From Lachnospiraceae bacterium UBA3645 (GTDB lineage Bacteria > Bacillota > Clostridia > Lachnospirales > Lachnospiraceae), in assembly GCA_002373555.1 (NCBI GenBank), contig DFKM01000174.1, positions 1 through 19,679 of the forward strand: a stretch of DNA of 19,679 bases, read 5' to 3'. Positions within the stretch are counted from its first letter, which is position 1. Each line of letters starts with the position of its first letter. The notes beneath the pieces were generated by a model that made no database searches, had not been told where the DNA came from, and saw only the letters and a program-made list of their open reading frames with translations. Shown here one piece after another: positions 5,550 through 16,000 of this stretch. A program made the position numbers and the translations under genes.

Positions 5550-6605
5550 ATGGATAATCTGAAATCTTTTCTGACAACAAGACTGCTTGCGGTCGCGGCA
5601 GCTGCCGGTGCGCTGGAGATGATCGTGCAGGTCGCGGTGCAGGGGGTGCTGCTCCCGCTGGCAGGGTATCTTGCCAAAACCAGCCCGGAAACCGGGCTGG
5701 TCAGGGGAACGGATCTGTTTATGATCCTGCGGAGCATCCTTTTCGGCAATGCGCAGGGGGCCGTGCTGGGGATCATGGCCCGTTCGCAGGTGCTGCTGCT
5801 CCTGATGCTGTCGCTTTTCCTGGTCCTTGTGCCCGTTGTCACCGGCCTGATCGTTTATTCCAGGATCGTTGCGGCGAGAGTGAATGAACTGCAGAAGAGC
5901 AGAGATGCCGAGCGCGAGGCCTACTATGCGGAACGCAATCTGATGCTGTCGGACTTTGCCCATGATCTGCGCACCCCGATCATGACGATCTCCGGCTACG
6001 CAGGAGCGATCAGTGACGGCGTGGTCACAGATCCGGAGATGAAGGCGGAATACATCGATGCGATCAGACGAAAGTCGGACAGGATGAGCGGGCTGATCAA
6101 TCTTCTGTTCGAATATGTGAAGCTTGGCAGCACGGGGTTTGCGCTCCATAAAAAGGAATGCGACATCAATGAGCTGGCCGCGGAAACAGCAGCTGCGCTT
6201 TATACGGATATGGAAGATGCCGGGATGGAACTGGAAGCGGATATTCCGGAAGAACCGTTCATTGCAGACGCGGATAAGGCGCAGGCAGGCCGGATCATCA
6301 ACAATCTGCTCGTCAACGCCATGCGCCACAATGAGAGGGGAACACAGATCGCGGTTCTGGTGAACCGTCTGGCAGGGATGGAAGAGATCGCCGTTGCGGA
6401 TACCGGCGTAAAGATCGAAAAGGATCCGGAACAGCTCTTTGAGCCGTTCGTAAAAGGCGATGATGCGCGCAGCGGAGACAAAGGCAGCGGGCTCGGACTC
6501 TCGATCTCGAAAAAGATCGCGGATATGCATGGCTGGGAGCTGACGCTCGTGCAGCCGTACGGAAAATATACGAAGGCATTCGTGCTGCGGGTGCCGGAAA
6601 AGTAA
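5550..6605 (+). CDS. VanS-like membrane sensor histidine kinase (351 aa)
   Basis: ATG at 5550 lies 19 nt past the regulator's stop with AGGGGAG upstream; the nearer ATG at 5541 runs into a stop. Two membrane segments (about 11-40 and 79-104) bracket a short extracytoplasmic loop of some 40 residues, too small for a standard ligand-binding domain. The cytoplasmic part has the H-box FAHDLRTPIMTISGY with phosphoacceptor H138, N-box RIINNLLVNAMRHN (N256), a D-x-G box VADTG (D284) and GSGLGLSISKKIADMHGW. It is therefore a complete HisKA plus HATPase_c kinase, partner of the regulator just upstream. The small loop suggests sensing within the membrane or via a partner; the DUF975 protein encoded in the same operon is a candidate, as an inference. 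Confidence 0.93.
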   Translation: MDNLKSFLTTRLLAVAAAAGALEMIVQVAVQGVLLPLAGYLAKTSPETGLVRGTDLFMILRSILFGNAQGAVLGIMARSQVLLLLMLSLFLVLVPVVTGLIVYSRIVAARVNELQKSRDAEREAYYAERNLMLSDFAHDLRTPIMTISGYAGAISDGVVTDPEMKAEYIDAIRRKSDRMSGLINLLFEYVKLGSTGFALHKKECDINELAAETAAALYTDMEDAGMELEADIPEEPFIADADKAQAGRIINNLLVNAMRHNERGTQIAVLVNRLAGMEEIAVADTGVKIEKDPEQLFEPFVKGDDARSGDKGSGLGLSISKKIADMHGWELTLVQPYGKYTKAFVLRVPEK

Positions 6606-6611
6606 GAGTAC

Positions 6612-6640
6612 AGAGCCCGTGGGGAGAGCCCATGGGCTCT
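6612..6640 (+). terminator. Probable terminator after the VanRS-like pair
   Basis: Twelve-base arms AGAGCCCGTGGG (6612-6623) and CCCATGGGCTCT (6629-6640) pair with one G-U around a 5-nt loop, 6 nt past the kinase stop. The T-tract is poor (TTAAAACTAT), so efficiency is uncertain. Confidence 0.55.
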
Positions 6641-6683
6641 TAAAACTATCTGTTTGTGTGGGGAAAAAGGACGAAAAAAGGGG

Positions 6684-6691
6684 TATATTAT
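6684..6691 (+). promoter_or_regulatory. Candidate -10 region upstream of the sensor-kinase-regulator unit
   Basis: TATATTAT at 6684-6691 offers overlapping -10 hexamers about 70 nt before the ATG at 6761. No good -35 lies at 16-18 nt; instead there is a purine-rich run (6660-6683). TTGTGT at 6654-6659 is too far away (24 nt). If real, the promoter would probably need an activator. Confidence 0.3.
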
Positions 6692-6760
6692 AAAGTAAGA
6701 TCAGTCTGCCCTTTTGAAGGGTACCGCAATGACAGGGAAATCATGTGAAGGAGAACGGGG

Positions 6761-8428
6761 ATGAGCGAGCGAAAGAAGCAGATCCGGTATAATATTGCTG
6801 CGTTTCTGCTTCTTTTTTCTGTTTCCTTCTACCGGCAGCTCAGCCTGCGCTTCCTTCCGGAGGATCCCGCAAGGACCTGGATCCTCTATGCCTGCTATGT
6901 GTTCCTGCTCGGCGGATGGGCCGTATCCATCTGGCTCCGGGCAGCACAGAGAAGCATGCGGGTCTTTCTGGTGCTGTCGGCGGCCGTGATGCTTGCCGGC
7001 CTGACGATCCGCTTCCTGCAGGATACATTCTGGCAGGAGAACATAATGCTTATGCGGGTGAGCGGTTTTTATGTAGCGGCAACGATCCTCCCGGCAGCCC
7101 TTCTGGGACTGTACGCTTCTTTGGGGATCGGACAGCCGGATGATTACCGCATTCCATGGAAATGGTTCCTGCTGATACTTCCCGTGGTGGTGATGACATG
7201 GCTCACAGTCACGGATGAGGAACGGCATTTTATCTGCTACATCCTGCCCGAAGAACCGCAGCCGAATCTGCATTTTCATCCGAATACCGGTGCCTTTCTG
7301 ATGCTGGCCGGCGGCATGATCCTCATCGTTATCCGAATCTTTGTGATCTTCCGAAGGAACCGGACGGTGAAAATGAACCGGCTGCTGAAGACGCTGATCC
7401 CTTTCTTCGAGCCGATTATGATCTTTCTGATGATATTTCCGTTTTTTGCGGTATCGATGCGGCTGATCCCTTCCCTTGCGGGAAAGGAAGTTATCGAATT
7501 CTATGCGAAAGTATATTATGCGGAGATCCTGACATGGGAACTCTATATCTGGCTCGGACTGGTGCCGGTCAATATTGAATACCGGGAATGCTTTGAACAT
7601 GCAGCCGCAGGCATGCAGATCATCTGTGACGACGGCAGCGTGCTGCTGTCGGAAACGGCGCGGCCGGTAAGCAGCGAAGAACTCGGACTGCTGAAGGATA
7701 TGGGTTCCTTCGTTACCGCGGAAGGCCTGGAAATGCATGCGCATCGTTTCCGGGACGGATTATTCCTCTGGAACACGGATGTGTCGCAGCTGCGCAGCAC
7801 GATCGAAGCGCTGAATCAGACTGCAGAGACGCTGGAGCAGGAGGGCCTGCTTCTCACTGCGGAGATCCGGACAAAGAATCAGGAAGCCCGGCTGTCCGCG
7901 AAGAACAGGATCTACAGCAGACTGACGTCTGAAGTGAAAAGCCAGCTGCAGATGATGAAAGCATTGACGGAAGAACCGCCGTCCGCGGATGACAGGCGGC
8001 TCGCGAAACTTGTGCTTCTGGGAACGTATGTGAAAAGACGCTGCAATCTGCGGCTGATCCAGAGAGAGACCGGAGAGATCCATCCGGAGGATCTTGTGCT
8101 CAGTCTGAAGGATATGCAGCGCGCCATGGTGCTGACTGGGATACGGTCGGAACTGGTGCCGGCGGATCCGTATGCATATTCACCGGATTTTTCGATCTGC
8201 ATTTTCGATGTTCTGGAATATCTGCTCGAGCAGGCAGGAGATGGGATGGAAACAATGAGAATGCAGCCTGAGGACGGGGAATTCCGTTATCTGATGACCG
8301 GCTCCGGCAGCATGCTTCCGGAAGAAGAACTCGTTTCGCATTTCACCGGCCGCTGCAGGATCCGCTGCTGTGATACAGCGGACGGATATGAAGTCTGCAT
8401 CCGGGAAGGAGGTGCGGACATTGTTTGA
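6761..8428 (+). CDS. Polytopic membrane sensor with degenerate kinase-like tail (555 aa)
   Basis: ATG at 6761 follows AAGGAG (6748-6753) by 7 nt. Residues 1-270 carry seven or eight hydrophobic segments (about 11-23, 41-59, 67-84, 101-122, 134-150, 178-197, 211-231, 248-270), the arrangement of 7TM-type sensor N-termini. Residues about 277-345 look PAS-like (AAAGMQIICDDGSVLLSE). A coiled coil at about 342-400 follows, with the segment NRIYSRLTSEVKSQLQMMKA where a kinase would have its phosphoacceptor helix, but no His is there. The tail retains a kinase-like shape (LGTYVKRRCNLRLI, FDVLEYLLEQA) yet lacks N-box Asn, DxG and GxGLG motifs. It thus probably senses a signal and passes it to the separate soluble kinase encoded by the overlapping next gene. 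The ligand is unknown. Assignment as a 7TM signalling protein is firm; the pseudo-kinase reading is inferred from missing motifs. Confidence 0.75.
   Translation: MSERKKQIRYNIAAFLLLFSVSFYRQLSLRFLPEDPARTWILYACYVFLLGGWAVSIWLRAAQRSMRVFLVLSAAVMLAGLTIRFLQDTFWQENIMLMRVSGFYVAATILPAALLGLYASLGIGQPDDYRIPWKWFLLILPVVVMTWLTVTDEERHFICYILPEEPQPNLHFHPNTGAFLMLAGGMILIVIRIFVIFRRNRTVKMNRLLKTLIPFFEPIMIFLMIFPFFAVSMRLIPSLAGKEVIEFYAKVYYAEILTWELYIWLGLVPVNIEYRECFEHAAAGMQIICDDGSVLLSETARPVSSEELGLLKDMGSFVTAEGLEMHAHRFRDGLFLWNTDVSQLRSTIEALNQTAETLEQEGLLLTAEIRTKNQEARLSAKNRIYSRLTSEVKSQLQMMKALTEEPPSADDRRLAKLVLLGTYVKRRCNLRLIQRETGEIHPEDLVLSLKDMQRAMVLTGIRSELVPADPYAYSPDFSICIFDVLEYLLEQAGDGMETMRMQPEDGEFRYLMTGSGSMLPEEELVSHFTGRCRIRCCDTADGYEVCIREGGADIV
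8406..8412 (+). promoter_or_regulatory. Ribosome binding site fixing a TTG start
   Basis: AAGGAGG inside the sensor gene, 8 nt before TTG at 8421. The upstream in-frame ATG at 8370 has no such site, and GTG at 8412 overlaps it. This makes TTG 8421 the most likely start of the soluble kinase. Confidence 0.75.
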
Positions 8429-9428
8429 AAAGCTGAAAGAACGATACCGCACATCCGGCATCATCCGCAGGGCAATCGATACCTACCCCGGCGGGATCTG
8501 CTTTACCGCCTCGGACGGCAGGCCGATCCTTGCAAACAAAAAGATCAACGAGATCTGTTACGCGCTGACCGGACATACGGTGACGAACGGCGAAGGCATG
8601 TGGGAAGAATTGCAGCAGAAGAAGCTTCGTCCGGAGACCGCGTCCTGTGAAGATCTACAGGAAGATTGCCGGACCGTCGTCTGCAGGCTCGCGGACGGCA
8701 CCGTGTGGCAGTTCCGGAGACTTACGTTTCCGGCGAACGGGCGGGAGATCATCCAATACGAGGCTTCGGAGATCACGGAGCTTTATGAGTACCGCGCCAG
8801 ACTGGCGCAGAAGAATGCGCAGGCCGCTCTTCTGCACGAACGGCAGCGGGAGCTGATGAAAAATATCGTGCAGAACAATCTGGACAAGGAGCTCCTGGCC
8901 GCGAAGATCCGGATCCATGACGATTTCGGACAGCTTCTCCTGGTCACGGAGAACATGCTTGCGGATACGGATCACACACAGGATGCACAGAGTGAGCAGG
9001 AGCTGCTTGCTTCCTGGAGAAACGTGATCGATGACATGGAAAATGCCGCAGAAGCATCTTCCAAGTCGACCGCAGATCCGAGGGACGAACTGGTAAAAGT
9101 TGCCGGGATGACCGGCTGTAAAGTGATTTTTTCCGGAACGCAGCCGCAGGAGCGCAGGGCACTGCTGCTCATGTACGCAGCGGTCCGGGAAGCGCTGACC
9201 AACGCCGTGCGCCACGGCGGCGCAGATAGTTTGACAGTGGAAATGTCGGAGACGCCGGACAGCTACAGGATCCGGATCACGAATAACGGAACCGCGCCCG
9301 CAGGACCCGTCAGGGAAGGCGTCGGTCTGGGAAGCCTCCGGCGAAGACTGGAGCAGGAAGGTGCGGCGCTGGCCTATACGTATGCGGACGGGTTTGCAGT
9401 GCTTCTGCAGATCCCGAAGGAGGGATGA
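8421..9428 (+). CDS. Soluble HisKA_3-type histidine kinase (about 335 aa)
   Basis: Start placed at TTG 8421, overlapping the sensor's stop by 8 nt, which points to translational coupling. A longer reading from ATG 8370 would overlap by 59 nt without a ribosome binding site. There are no membrane segments. Numbering from the TTG: a PAS-like domain at about 20-120 (PGGICFTASDGRPILANKKI), a coiled coil at 125-160, then AAKIRIHDDFGQLLLVTENM with H166 in the HD-x-x-GQ context of NarL-partner kinases. The ATPase domain has N261 in VREALTNAVRHGG and the G-box REGVGLGSLRRRLEQEGA. Its first glycine box reads TNNG (N289) instead of the usual DxG. It should phosphorylate the NarL-type regulator encoded 2 nt downstream, probably under control of the membrane sensor. 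Confidence 0.85.
   Translation: MFEKLKERYRTSGIIRRAIDTYPGGICFTASDGRPILANKKINEICYALTGHTVTNGEGMWEELQQKKLRPETASCEDLQEDCRTVVCRLADGTVWQFRRLTFPANGREIIQYEASEITELYEYRARLAQKNAQAALLHERQRELMKNIVQNNLDKELLAAKIRIHDDFGQLLLVTENMLADTDHTQDAQSEQELLASWRNVIDDMENAAEASSKSTADPRDELVKVAGMTGCKVIFSGTQPQERRALLLMYAAVREALTNAVRHGGADSLTVEMSETPDSYRIRITNNGTAPAGPVREGVGLGSLRRRLEQEGAALAYTYADGFAVLLQIPKEG
9417..9423 (+). promoter_or_regulatory. Ribosome binding site deciding the regulator's start
   Basis: AAGGAGG lies 7 nt before ATG 9431 but only 1 nt before ATG 9425. The latter forms an ATGA overlap with the kinase stop. Spacing favours 9431. Confidence 0.65.
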
Positions 9429-9430
9429 GG

Positions 9431-10054
9431 ATGGTAAATGTACTGATCGTAGAGGATTCCAGGATCTCCAGAGAATCCTTCGAACGACAGCTGGAGGCTT
9501 CTTCCGGGTATCATGTGAAAGCCTCGATAGAGAATGCCGCCAATGCGGAGATCGTCTGCATGTCCAGCCGGATCGATCTGATCCTGATGGACGTATGTAC
9601 AGCGGATGACGAATCCGGTCTGACGGCGGCAGCCAGGATCAAAAGGAACTACCCGCAGATCCGGATCATCATCATGACCTCCATGCCCGAGCATTCCTTT
9701 ATCCGGAAGGCGAAGGAGAGCGGCTGCGACAGTTTCTGGTACAAAGAGCAGGGAGATATTACGCTTGCGGAGATCTGTGACCGGACCATGCGCGGGGAGT
9801 TCGTGTGGCCGGACAGCAGCCCGGAGATCATGATCGGCATGGCAAAGAGCAGCGATTTTACGGAACGGGAGCTGGATGTGATCCGCGCGCTCGCTTCCGG
9901 AAACCGCTATGAGGAGATGGCGGAAGTGCTTTTCATGTCGACCAATACCGTGAAATATCATGTGAAAAATATCCTGCGGAAGACGGGCTTCCGCAGTACG
10001 ATCCAGCTTGTGGCGGAGGTCGTTGAGAAACGGCTGATCCTGCCGAAGTATTAA
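9431..10054 (+). CDS. NarL/LuxR-family response regulator (207 aa)
   Basis: ATG 9431 is preferred over ATG 9425 (two residues longer) by ribosome binding site spacing. Receiver domain: E8-D9, phosphoacceptor D54 in LILMDVCTADDESG, T83-S84 in IIIMTSMPEHSF, K105 in FWYKEQGD. The helix-turn-helix domain at about 141-203 is typical: FTERELDVIRALASGNRYEE, MAEVLFMSTNTVKYHVKNIL, then RKTGFRSTIQLVAEVVEKRL. It is the output partner of the soluble kinase encoded just upstream. Only 32 nt without a terminator separate it from the giant secreted-protein gene, so that gene is both co-transcribed and a likely target, as an inference. Confidence 0.93.
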   Translation: MVNVLIVEDSRISRESFERQLEASSGYHVKASIENAANAEIVCMSSRIDLILMDVCTADDESGLTAAARIKRNYPQIRIIIMTSMPEHSFIRKAKESGCDSFWYKEQGDITLAEICDRTMRGEFVWPDSSPEIMIGMAKSSDFTERELDVIRALASGNRYEEMAEVLFMSTNTVKYHVKNILRKTGFRSTIQLVAEVVEKRLILPKY

Positions 10055-10086
10055 GCGCAAACGGTAATCTGACACAGGGAGAAAGA

Positions 10087-13000
10087 ATGATGAAGAAGTT
10101 GGCAAAGAGAGTTTCAGAAACGGTGATCAGCTGCATCGCAGTGGTTCTTCTTGCGGCGGTGCTCGGTGCTGCAGTCCCCGCATTGGCTTCCGGATCAGCG
10201 GAAGAGCCTTCCCCGGCGGATCCGCCGGCAGCGGAAACACCGGTGTATACGGCGCTCGTATTGGATGAAACTGCGGCAGCGGAGATCGGAGAAGGATCGG
10301 AGTATGCCTGGTTCACCTTCACACCGGATATCTCCGGCACCTACCGGTTCGTATCGGAAGGCACGGCGGACACATTTGCAGAAGCATTTGAAGACCCGGC
10401 GGGAGATCGGATCGCCATGTCGGATGACGCGAAGGCAGGCGAATATGACGCGGATATCAACTTCAGTCTGGAACTGCCGCTCAAGAAGAACACGCCATAT
10501 TACTTCCGGACTTCCATGACGGACGGCACGGAGGGCACTTTTGATGTGCGGATCTCTTACGTAGGCAAAGCACTGGAGAAGGTGACTGTGCTGAAGGCGC
10601 CCCGAACGGTCTTTTATGAGGGACTGGATGATAAGACAGACCTGAATTCGTCGGAAGCGGATCATTACAAATATTATAACAAAGATGCCGTGATCCTGGC
10701 GGAATATACGGACGGCGATTCGGAATATCTGGGATTTGGAGATATGCGATCGGCGTACACGGATCAGAGTGCGGCGCTGCAATACGGGGCGGGAACGGCG
10801 CCGAATTATTATGATTATTCCTATGACTGGTCATCGCCGGAATTCGTGATCCGGCTTTCTTATCTGGACTGGACGGAATCGTGGCCGGCAGCACTGGTGG
10901 GTAAAGAGAACATTCCGGCCCTGACCGAAGGTGTCACGGAAGCGAAGCCGGCGGATAATTATAATTATTATACTTTCACGCCGGAAGCAGATGGTCTGTA
11001 TCTGTTCTCTGCTTCTGCTTTCGGACCGGCGTACTGCCGTCCGACAATTTCGCTTACCGATGATAACGGCGGGACGATTGCACCTGCTGTATCCGTCAGC
11101 AACCGGAGCGGGACACATTTTGGCGCAGAACTGCAGGCCGGCAGGACCTACCGGACAGAGATCGTACTGAAGTATTATGAAAAACCGATGCTGCAGGATC
11201 CGAACATGCTGGTGACAGTACAGAAAGCCTGTCTGCCGTCCGCGTCAGACCTGGCCGATGAGAACGGTATGCTTTCCGGCGGGAGCGGAAATCTTTTCCT
11301 CGATCTGACGGAGGAGCAGACCGCCGCAAGGCGGATCACGGTGCGCTATACTTCCTCGCTGGATTCCGATTCGAATGTTGATATGCCGGTACTGCTTGAC
11401 GGAAACGGGCAGACACTGGAGATGGATGTGCAGGAGGCGGAAACGCCTGCTGCGGGCTTTGCACGGGAGAAGAAATTTACGACACCGGCTCTTGCGGGAG
11501 GCGTACCTTATTATCTCGTCTGGAATGCGCCGGATAACTGGCAGATGGAGATCGCAGACTATACCGATGAAGACCGGATCGCGCTCACAGCGGATGCGCC
11601 GCTGAACAGTGATACAGCACAGTCGGCAGGAAAAACATATACATTCTCTGCGCCGGATAACGGGTATTACCGGATCATTGCGAAATCGGATTCGAAGATA
11701 AGTGCGTCTGCGGAATTCCTGCCGGAGAACAGCAGTGACAGCGCATATCAGGAGCCGAATGCGCAGGAAGGCATTCAATGCCAATACATATGGATCCGGG
11801 AGATGAAGAAAGGCGAGCTGGCGCTGATCACCGTTTCGGCTTCCGGGGGAGATGCCGGAACGGCGGCATTTACGCTGACGGCGGAGACGTTTCCGGCGGT
11901 GACTTCGTACAAAATCATCGGTGAAAAACTGGAGATCCCGTTCGGAGAGGATCTCTGGAGCGCACTTCATACGGTTCCGATCGAATTGATCTATGCTGAT
12001 AAAGACAGCGAAACACTGACATATGGAGCGCGCAGCGCAAAAAGCGGCATCACGATTAGCGGCTCCGAAGGCGGTATTCCGACCGACAGCGCCGGTTTTT
12101 ATAAAACAGGCACCTACAGAGATCATGTAAAGATCACATATCTGAACAAAAGCTATGCGGTTCCTGTTGTGATCACTGCAGCGAATGATACGGAGACGCT
12201 CCCCGCGCTGACAGCCGGAGAAACAGCTGAGCAGACCGTTCAGCTGCCGGACGACAGCTATTCCGGATCCGTGTCATGGAAATTCACCCCGGCGGAGACC
12301 GGCGTGTTTTCGGCTGCGGCAGAGATCACGAGCGGGAACGGCAGATACGTGTACCTCGGAATCTATAACGAAGACGGTTCCTTCGCAGCTGCCGTAAAAG
12401 ATAACATCACAACAAATACCGGGGCAGTACAGGCGCTGCTTTTCGCCGGCCGGACATATACGGTACGCGCGAAACTGGGGTCGGACCGCCCTGGAGCAGA
12501 AGTCACATGCGCCGTAACGATGACGAATACCGGGGAGACAGCGGTGACGATCGCTCCCGGAGAGACGGTCACCGCAGACCGGACAGACAGTGATCCGCTC
12601 ACGTGGATTGCCTTTACGCCGGGCACGGACATGAGCTTCCGTCTGTATTCGTCGGATAAAGTCTCCGAATCCGCGTATGACGATGACAATGAATGGGCGC
12701 CGAGAGCGGCATTGTATATTGACGGTGAACCTGCCGGCACCAACAGCTATGGAAGCGAAGGCTGGAACTTCCTGCTTTTCGGCACTGCGCCGGCAGGCAG
12801 CCGCTGCGATCTCCTGATCAGTGACACCCGTGATTTTTACGGCACTGCATCAGCTGCTGTCCATATGGATTCCATCCCGTCTGTAACCTCACTTTCCGTG
12901 AGCGGCATGCAGACGCGGTTTGTGTACCCGTATGACAGATTCAGCGTACTCGGGCTGACCGGTACGGCCGTGCTGGATAATGCGGTCCCGGAAACCGTTG

Positions 13001-16000
13001 GCGTATACGGCGATCCAAGCAGCTATACCTATCAGAGACTGAGCGTATCCATTCAGAATCCGGTCTATGATGAGACGCTGTCCAGAGATTGGAACGGAAA
13101 TCTGGATACTGCGAATCCGTATCTGCTGCCCGGAGACTATCAGGTCGATGTTTCCTACTGCGGTGCACATGCATCCTATACGATCCATGTGACCGCGGGA
13201 GAGGATCTGACAGAGGAACTGACAGAAGATGAACCGTTTGACGCCGGACTAACCGGCGATAAAATCCTGACGTTTACCCCCGCCGAGGAGGGCATTTACA
13301 TACTGGAGCTGGTCTGTGACAGCGAAAATGCATCTGTGTCTTCCCCGGACGATTCCTGGATTCCCTGCGGCAGCGCATCTTATGATAGCACGGACGGCGG
13401 AAAAGAGTCTCTGGAACGATACTATAAGGAAATGACTGCGGGAGAGACGGTACGTATCCGTGCGCATGCTGCGGAATGCGCGGAAAATGTACATTTCCGC
13501 GCGTCCGTATCGAGACCGGAGACCTTTGCTGCCGGTGAGACAGTACAGAAGACGATGCCGGACTACGAAGGGATGATCCTGCAGACGGAGATCGGGGAGG
13601 CCGGCTTCTATGAACTGACCGTGTCTTCCTCTGCAGACGAAGAACTCTATGTTTACAGCAGTATTTCCCAGAGGAAGAAAGGCCGTTTGACCAGTCTTTC
13701 CGTGCAGGGCATGGAAGGATGCGCATTTGTTGAAGATGATCAGGTGTACCGGTTCAACGGAAGATTCTATGCATATCTGCAGCCCGGCACCTGTCTGCTG
13801 ACTCTCTCCGGCAGGGATGCATCCGGAAATACGGTGTCCGTTGCGCTGCAGCAGGCAGAGCGGATCAACGGTCTCGCAGAAGAAATCACGGATACACTGC
13901 CGCTCGTCCATAACGACAGTTACAGCCGCGACAGTATTCTTGCCTATGCCGTTGTGCCGGAACAGGACGGCAGTTATTCCTTCCGCCTGGATACGGAAAA
14001 GTATAACGGCAGCCTGAGACTGTGCAGCGCGGGAAAGGAGCTGGCGTATTCGTCACAGTCCGCGTGGGACAGCGAAAACAGTACATATTACAGAACACTG
14101 AAAGCAGAACTTACGGCAGGCACGGAATATCTGCTGATCCTGCAGGGGGAGAGCCAGACTGCCTATACACTAAGCGCTGAACCGACCGTGACAGCCGTTT
14201 CCATGGAGATAACGCGCAAGCCGAAGCAGAACTATCTTTATAAGCTCGACAGTCTCGGAAAATGGTATAACGATGCGCATACGGAAAGATACGGGCTTGA
14301 CGGATCCATTGCCTTTACCGTGAATTACAGTGACGGAACAAGCGAGGAACTGAACAGCTATCCGAATTACATGAGCAGCAAGACCGGTGAAAGATTCCGC
14401 ATCCTCTTCCCGGAGGATACGCCTGTGAATATCGACGGCCGTCTAATGCCGGGTTCCTATGAATTTAAGCTGTCCTACATGGGTCTTACCCTGCCGGTCC
14501 CCGTAGAGGTCGCGGGCCTTGCAGACATCCCCGAAATCGGGATGCAGGAGGACGGTACAGGCAGTTATACCGGGGCCATGGACGGCGGATACCAGACGAG
14601 CGGTAACTGGTATGTCGATAAGGCGGTTCGTTTCCGCGCACCGGCGGAAGGCTTCTATGATGTGCGGATCGGCGGTTCTGCGAATTTCCGGAACCGTTCC
14701 TATCAGTCTGTTGAAATGGATCGTGATTATACGGACAATGTCTACACCGTGTACGTAAAGGAAGGCGCATTCTGCTACATTACAACGACCTTCTATGATT
14801 CAGAGACGGCGGCGGACAGCTTTGATGTATTCGTGGAGCCGACCCGCAAAGTCACTGTGACGGAGCTCGCAGAAAATGTGCCGGTCACACTTGAACCCGG
14901 GAAAATGCAATGGTTCCGGTTCGTTCCGGAACATCCGGAGGAATCCTATTATATCAATACGCGCGGCACAGGCAGGGCTTCGGTCCGGTACTTTGGCAGC
15001 CCGGATCAGGGATATACGGATTATAACGATTTCGACGACTGGGACGACAGGGGCAACGGCGATGATATCTGCGCAGAGTTCTGGCCCGGAGAAGAAGGCC
15101 TCTGGTTCAGGGCGGATACCACCGGCTGCAGTGATCCGACCGTGCTGACGGTCGTGAAGAGCAAGACAGCGACAGGTCTGGAACTCCTGACCGAAGGGGA
15201 GATCTTCTGCAGTTCGCTTCCGGATCATGTCGATGCCGGCTTCTCGGATCTGCTTTTTAAGATCACGTATGATGACGGAACAGAAGAAGAACTTACCTTT
15301 GGATATAACGGTACCAGGGAGCGAACCTACAGCCTGATCAGAGAACAGATGGAAGTCCTGCCGCCCGACTGGGAGCGTGATGCAGACGGCCATATCGTGG
15401 AAAAATCCTATCAGGTACGGTTCCGGTATATGGATAAGAAAACGGATGTGCCTGTAACTGTCCGGGATATTGCCGGACTGGAGCCGGCGGAAGACGAAAT
15501 GGAGCATTCCTTCACGCCCGGGAAACCGGAGTATTACCGGTTCACGCCCGACGCGGCAGGCTTCTATAAGTTCACACTGTCGTATGACGCGGAAACGGTG
15601 TCCCGTCCGGAACTCGCGGTTCTGGATGCGGGACTGGACGAAATGGAAGCGGTATTTACGGATAAGGAGCCTGCGGATGAACTGCAGACGGTGTCTGCAG
15701 TCTATCAGCTGGAGGCAGATCAGATCTGCTGCGTCAAGATCACGAATACAGCGTCTGATGCGCTGGACATCCGGCTGAATATCGAAGCTCTGCCGGCTGT
15801 TTCAAATGCGGAGATCACGCAGTATCCGGCGTCCGAATATTATCCGGCAGCGGAAACGTCAGCTTCGCTGGCCGGCCTGATCCTGCAGGTGGAATATGAA
15901 GACGGACAGACCGAGACAATCGAAGACGGTGAACGAAGCGCTGTCACAGGGCTGCCGGTCATCGGTACGCTGGAAGGAAACAGGAAAGGCGATCTGCGGT

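Noticed and set aside
5487..6530. Minus-strand open frame of 347 codons opposite the VanS-like kinase
   Set aside because: The kinase motifs on the plus strand are unambiguous; the antisense product has no recognisable feature.
6703..6723. CCCTT/AAGGG mini-hairpin in the leader of the sensor gene as a riboswitch
   Set aside because: A five-base stem alone is expected by chance, and no larger conserved fold or alternative terminator is visible.
6701..7744. Minus-strand open frame of 347 codons opposite the membrane sensor
   Set aside because: Rich in His, Gln and Arg with no hydrophobic core; the opposite strand encodes clear membrane segments and has a ribosome binding site.
11245..12126. 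Minus-strand open frame of 293 codons inside the giant gene
   Set aside because: Shadow of the plus-strand PPC/Ig array, with Arg/Cys-rich nonsense composition and no start signal.
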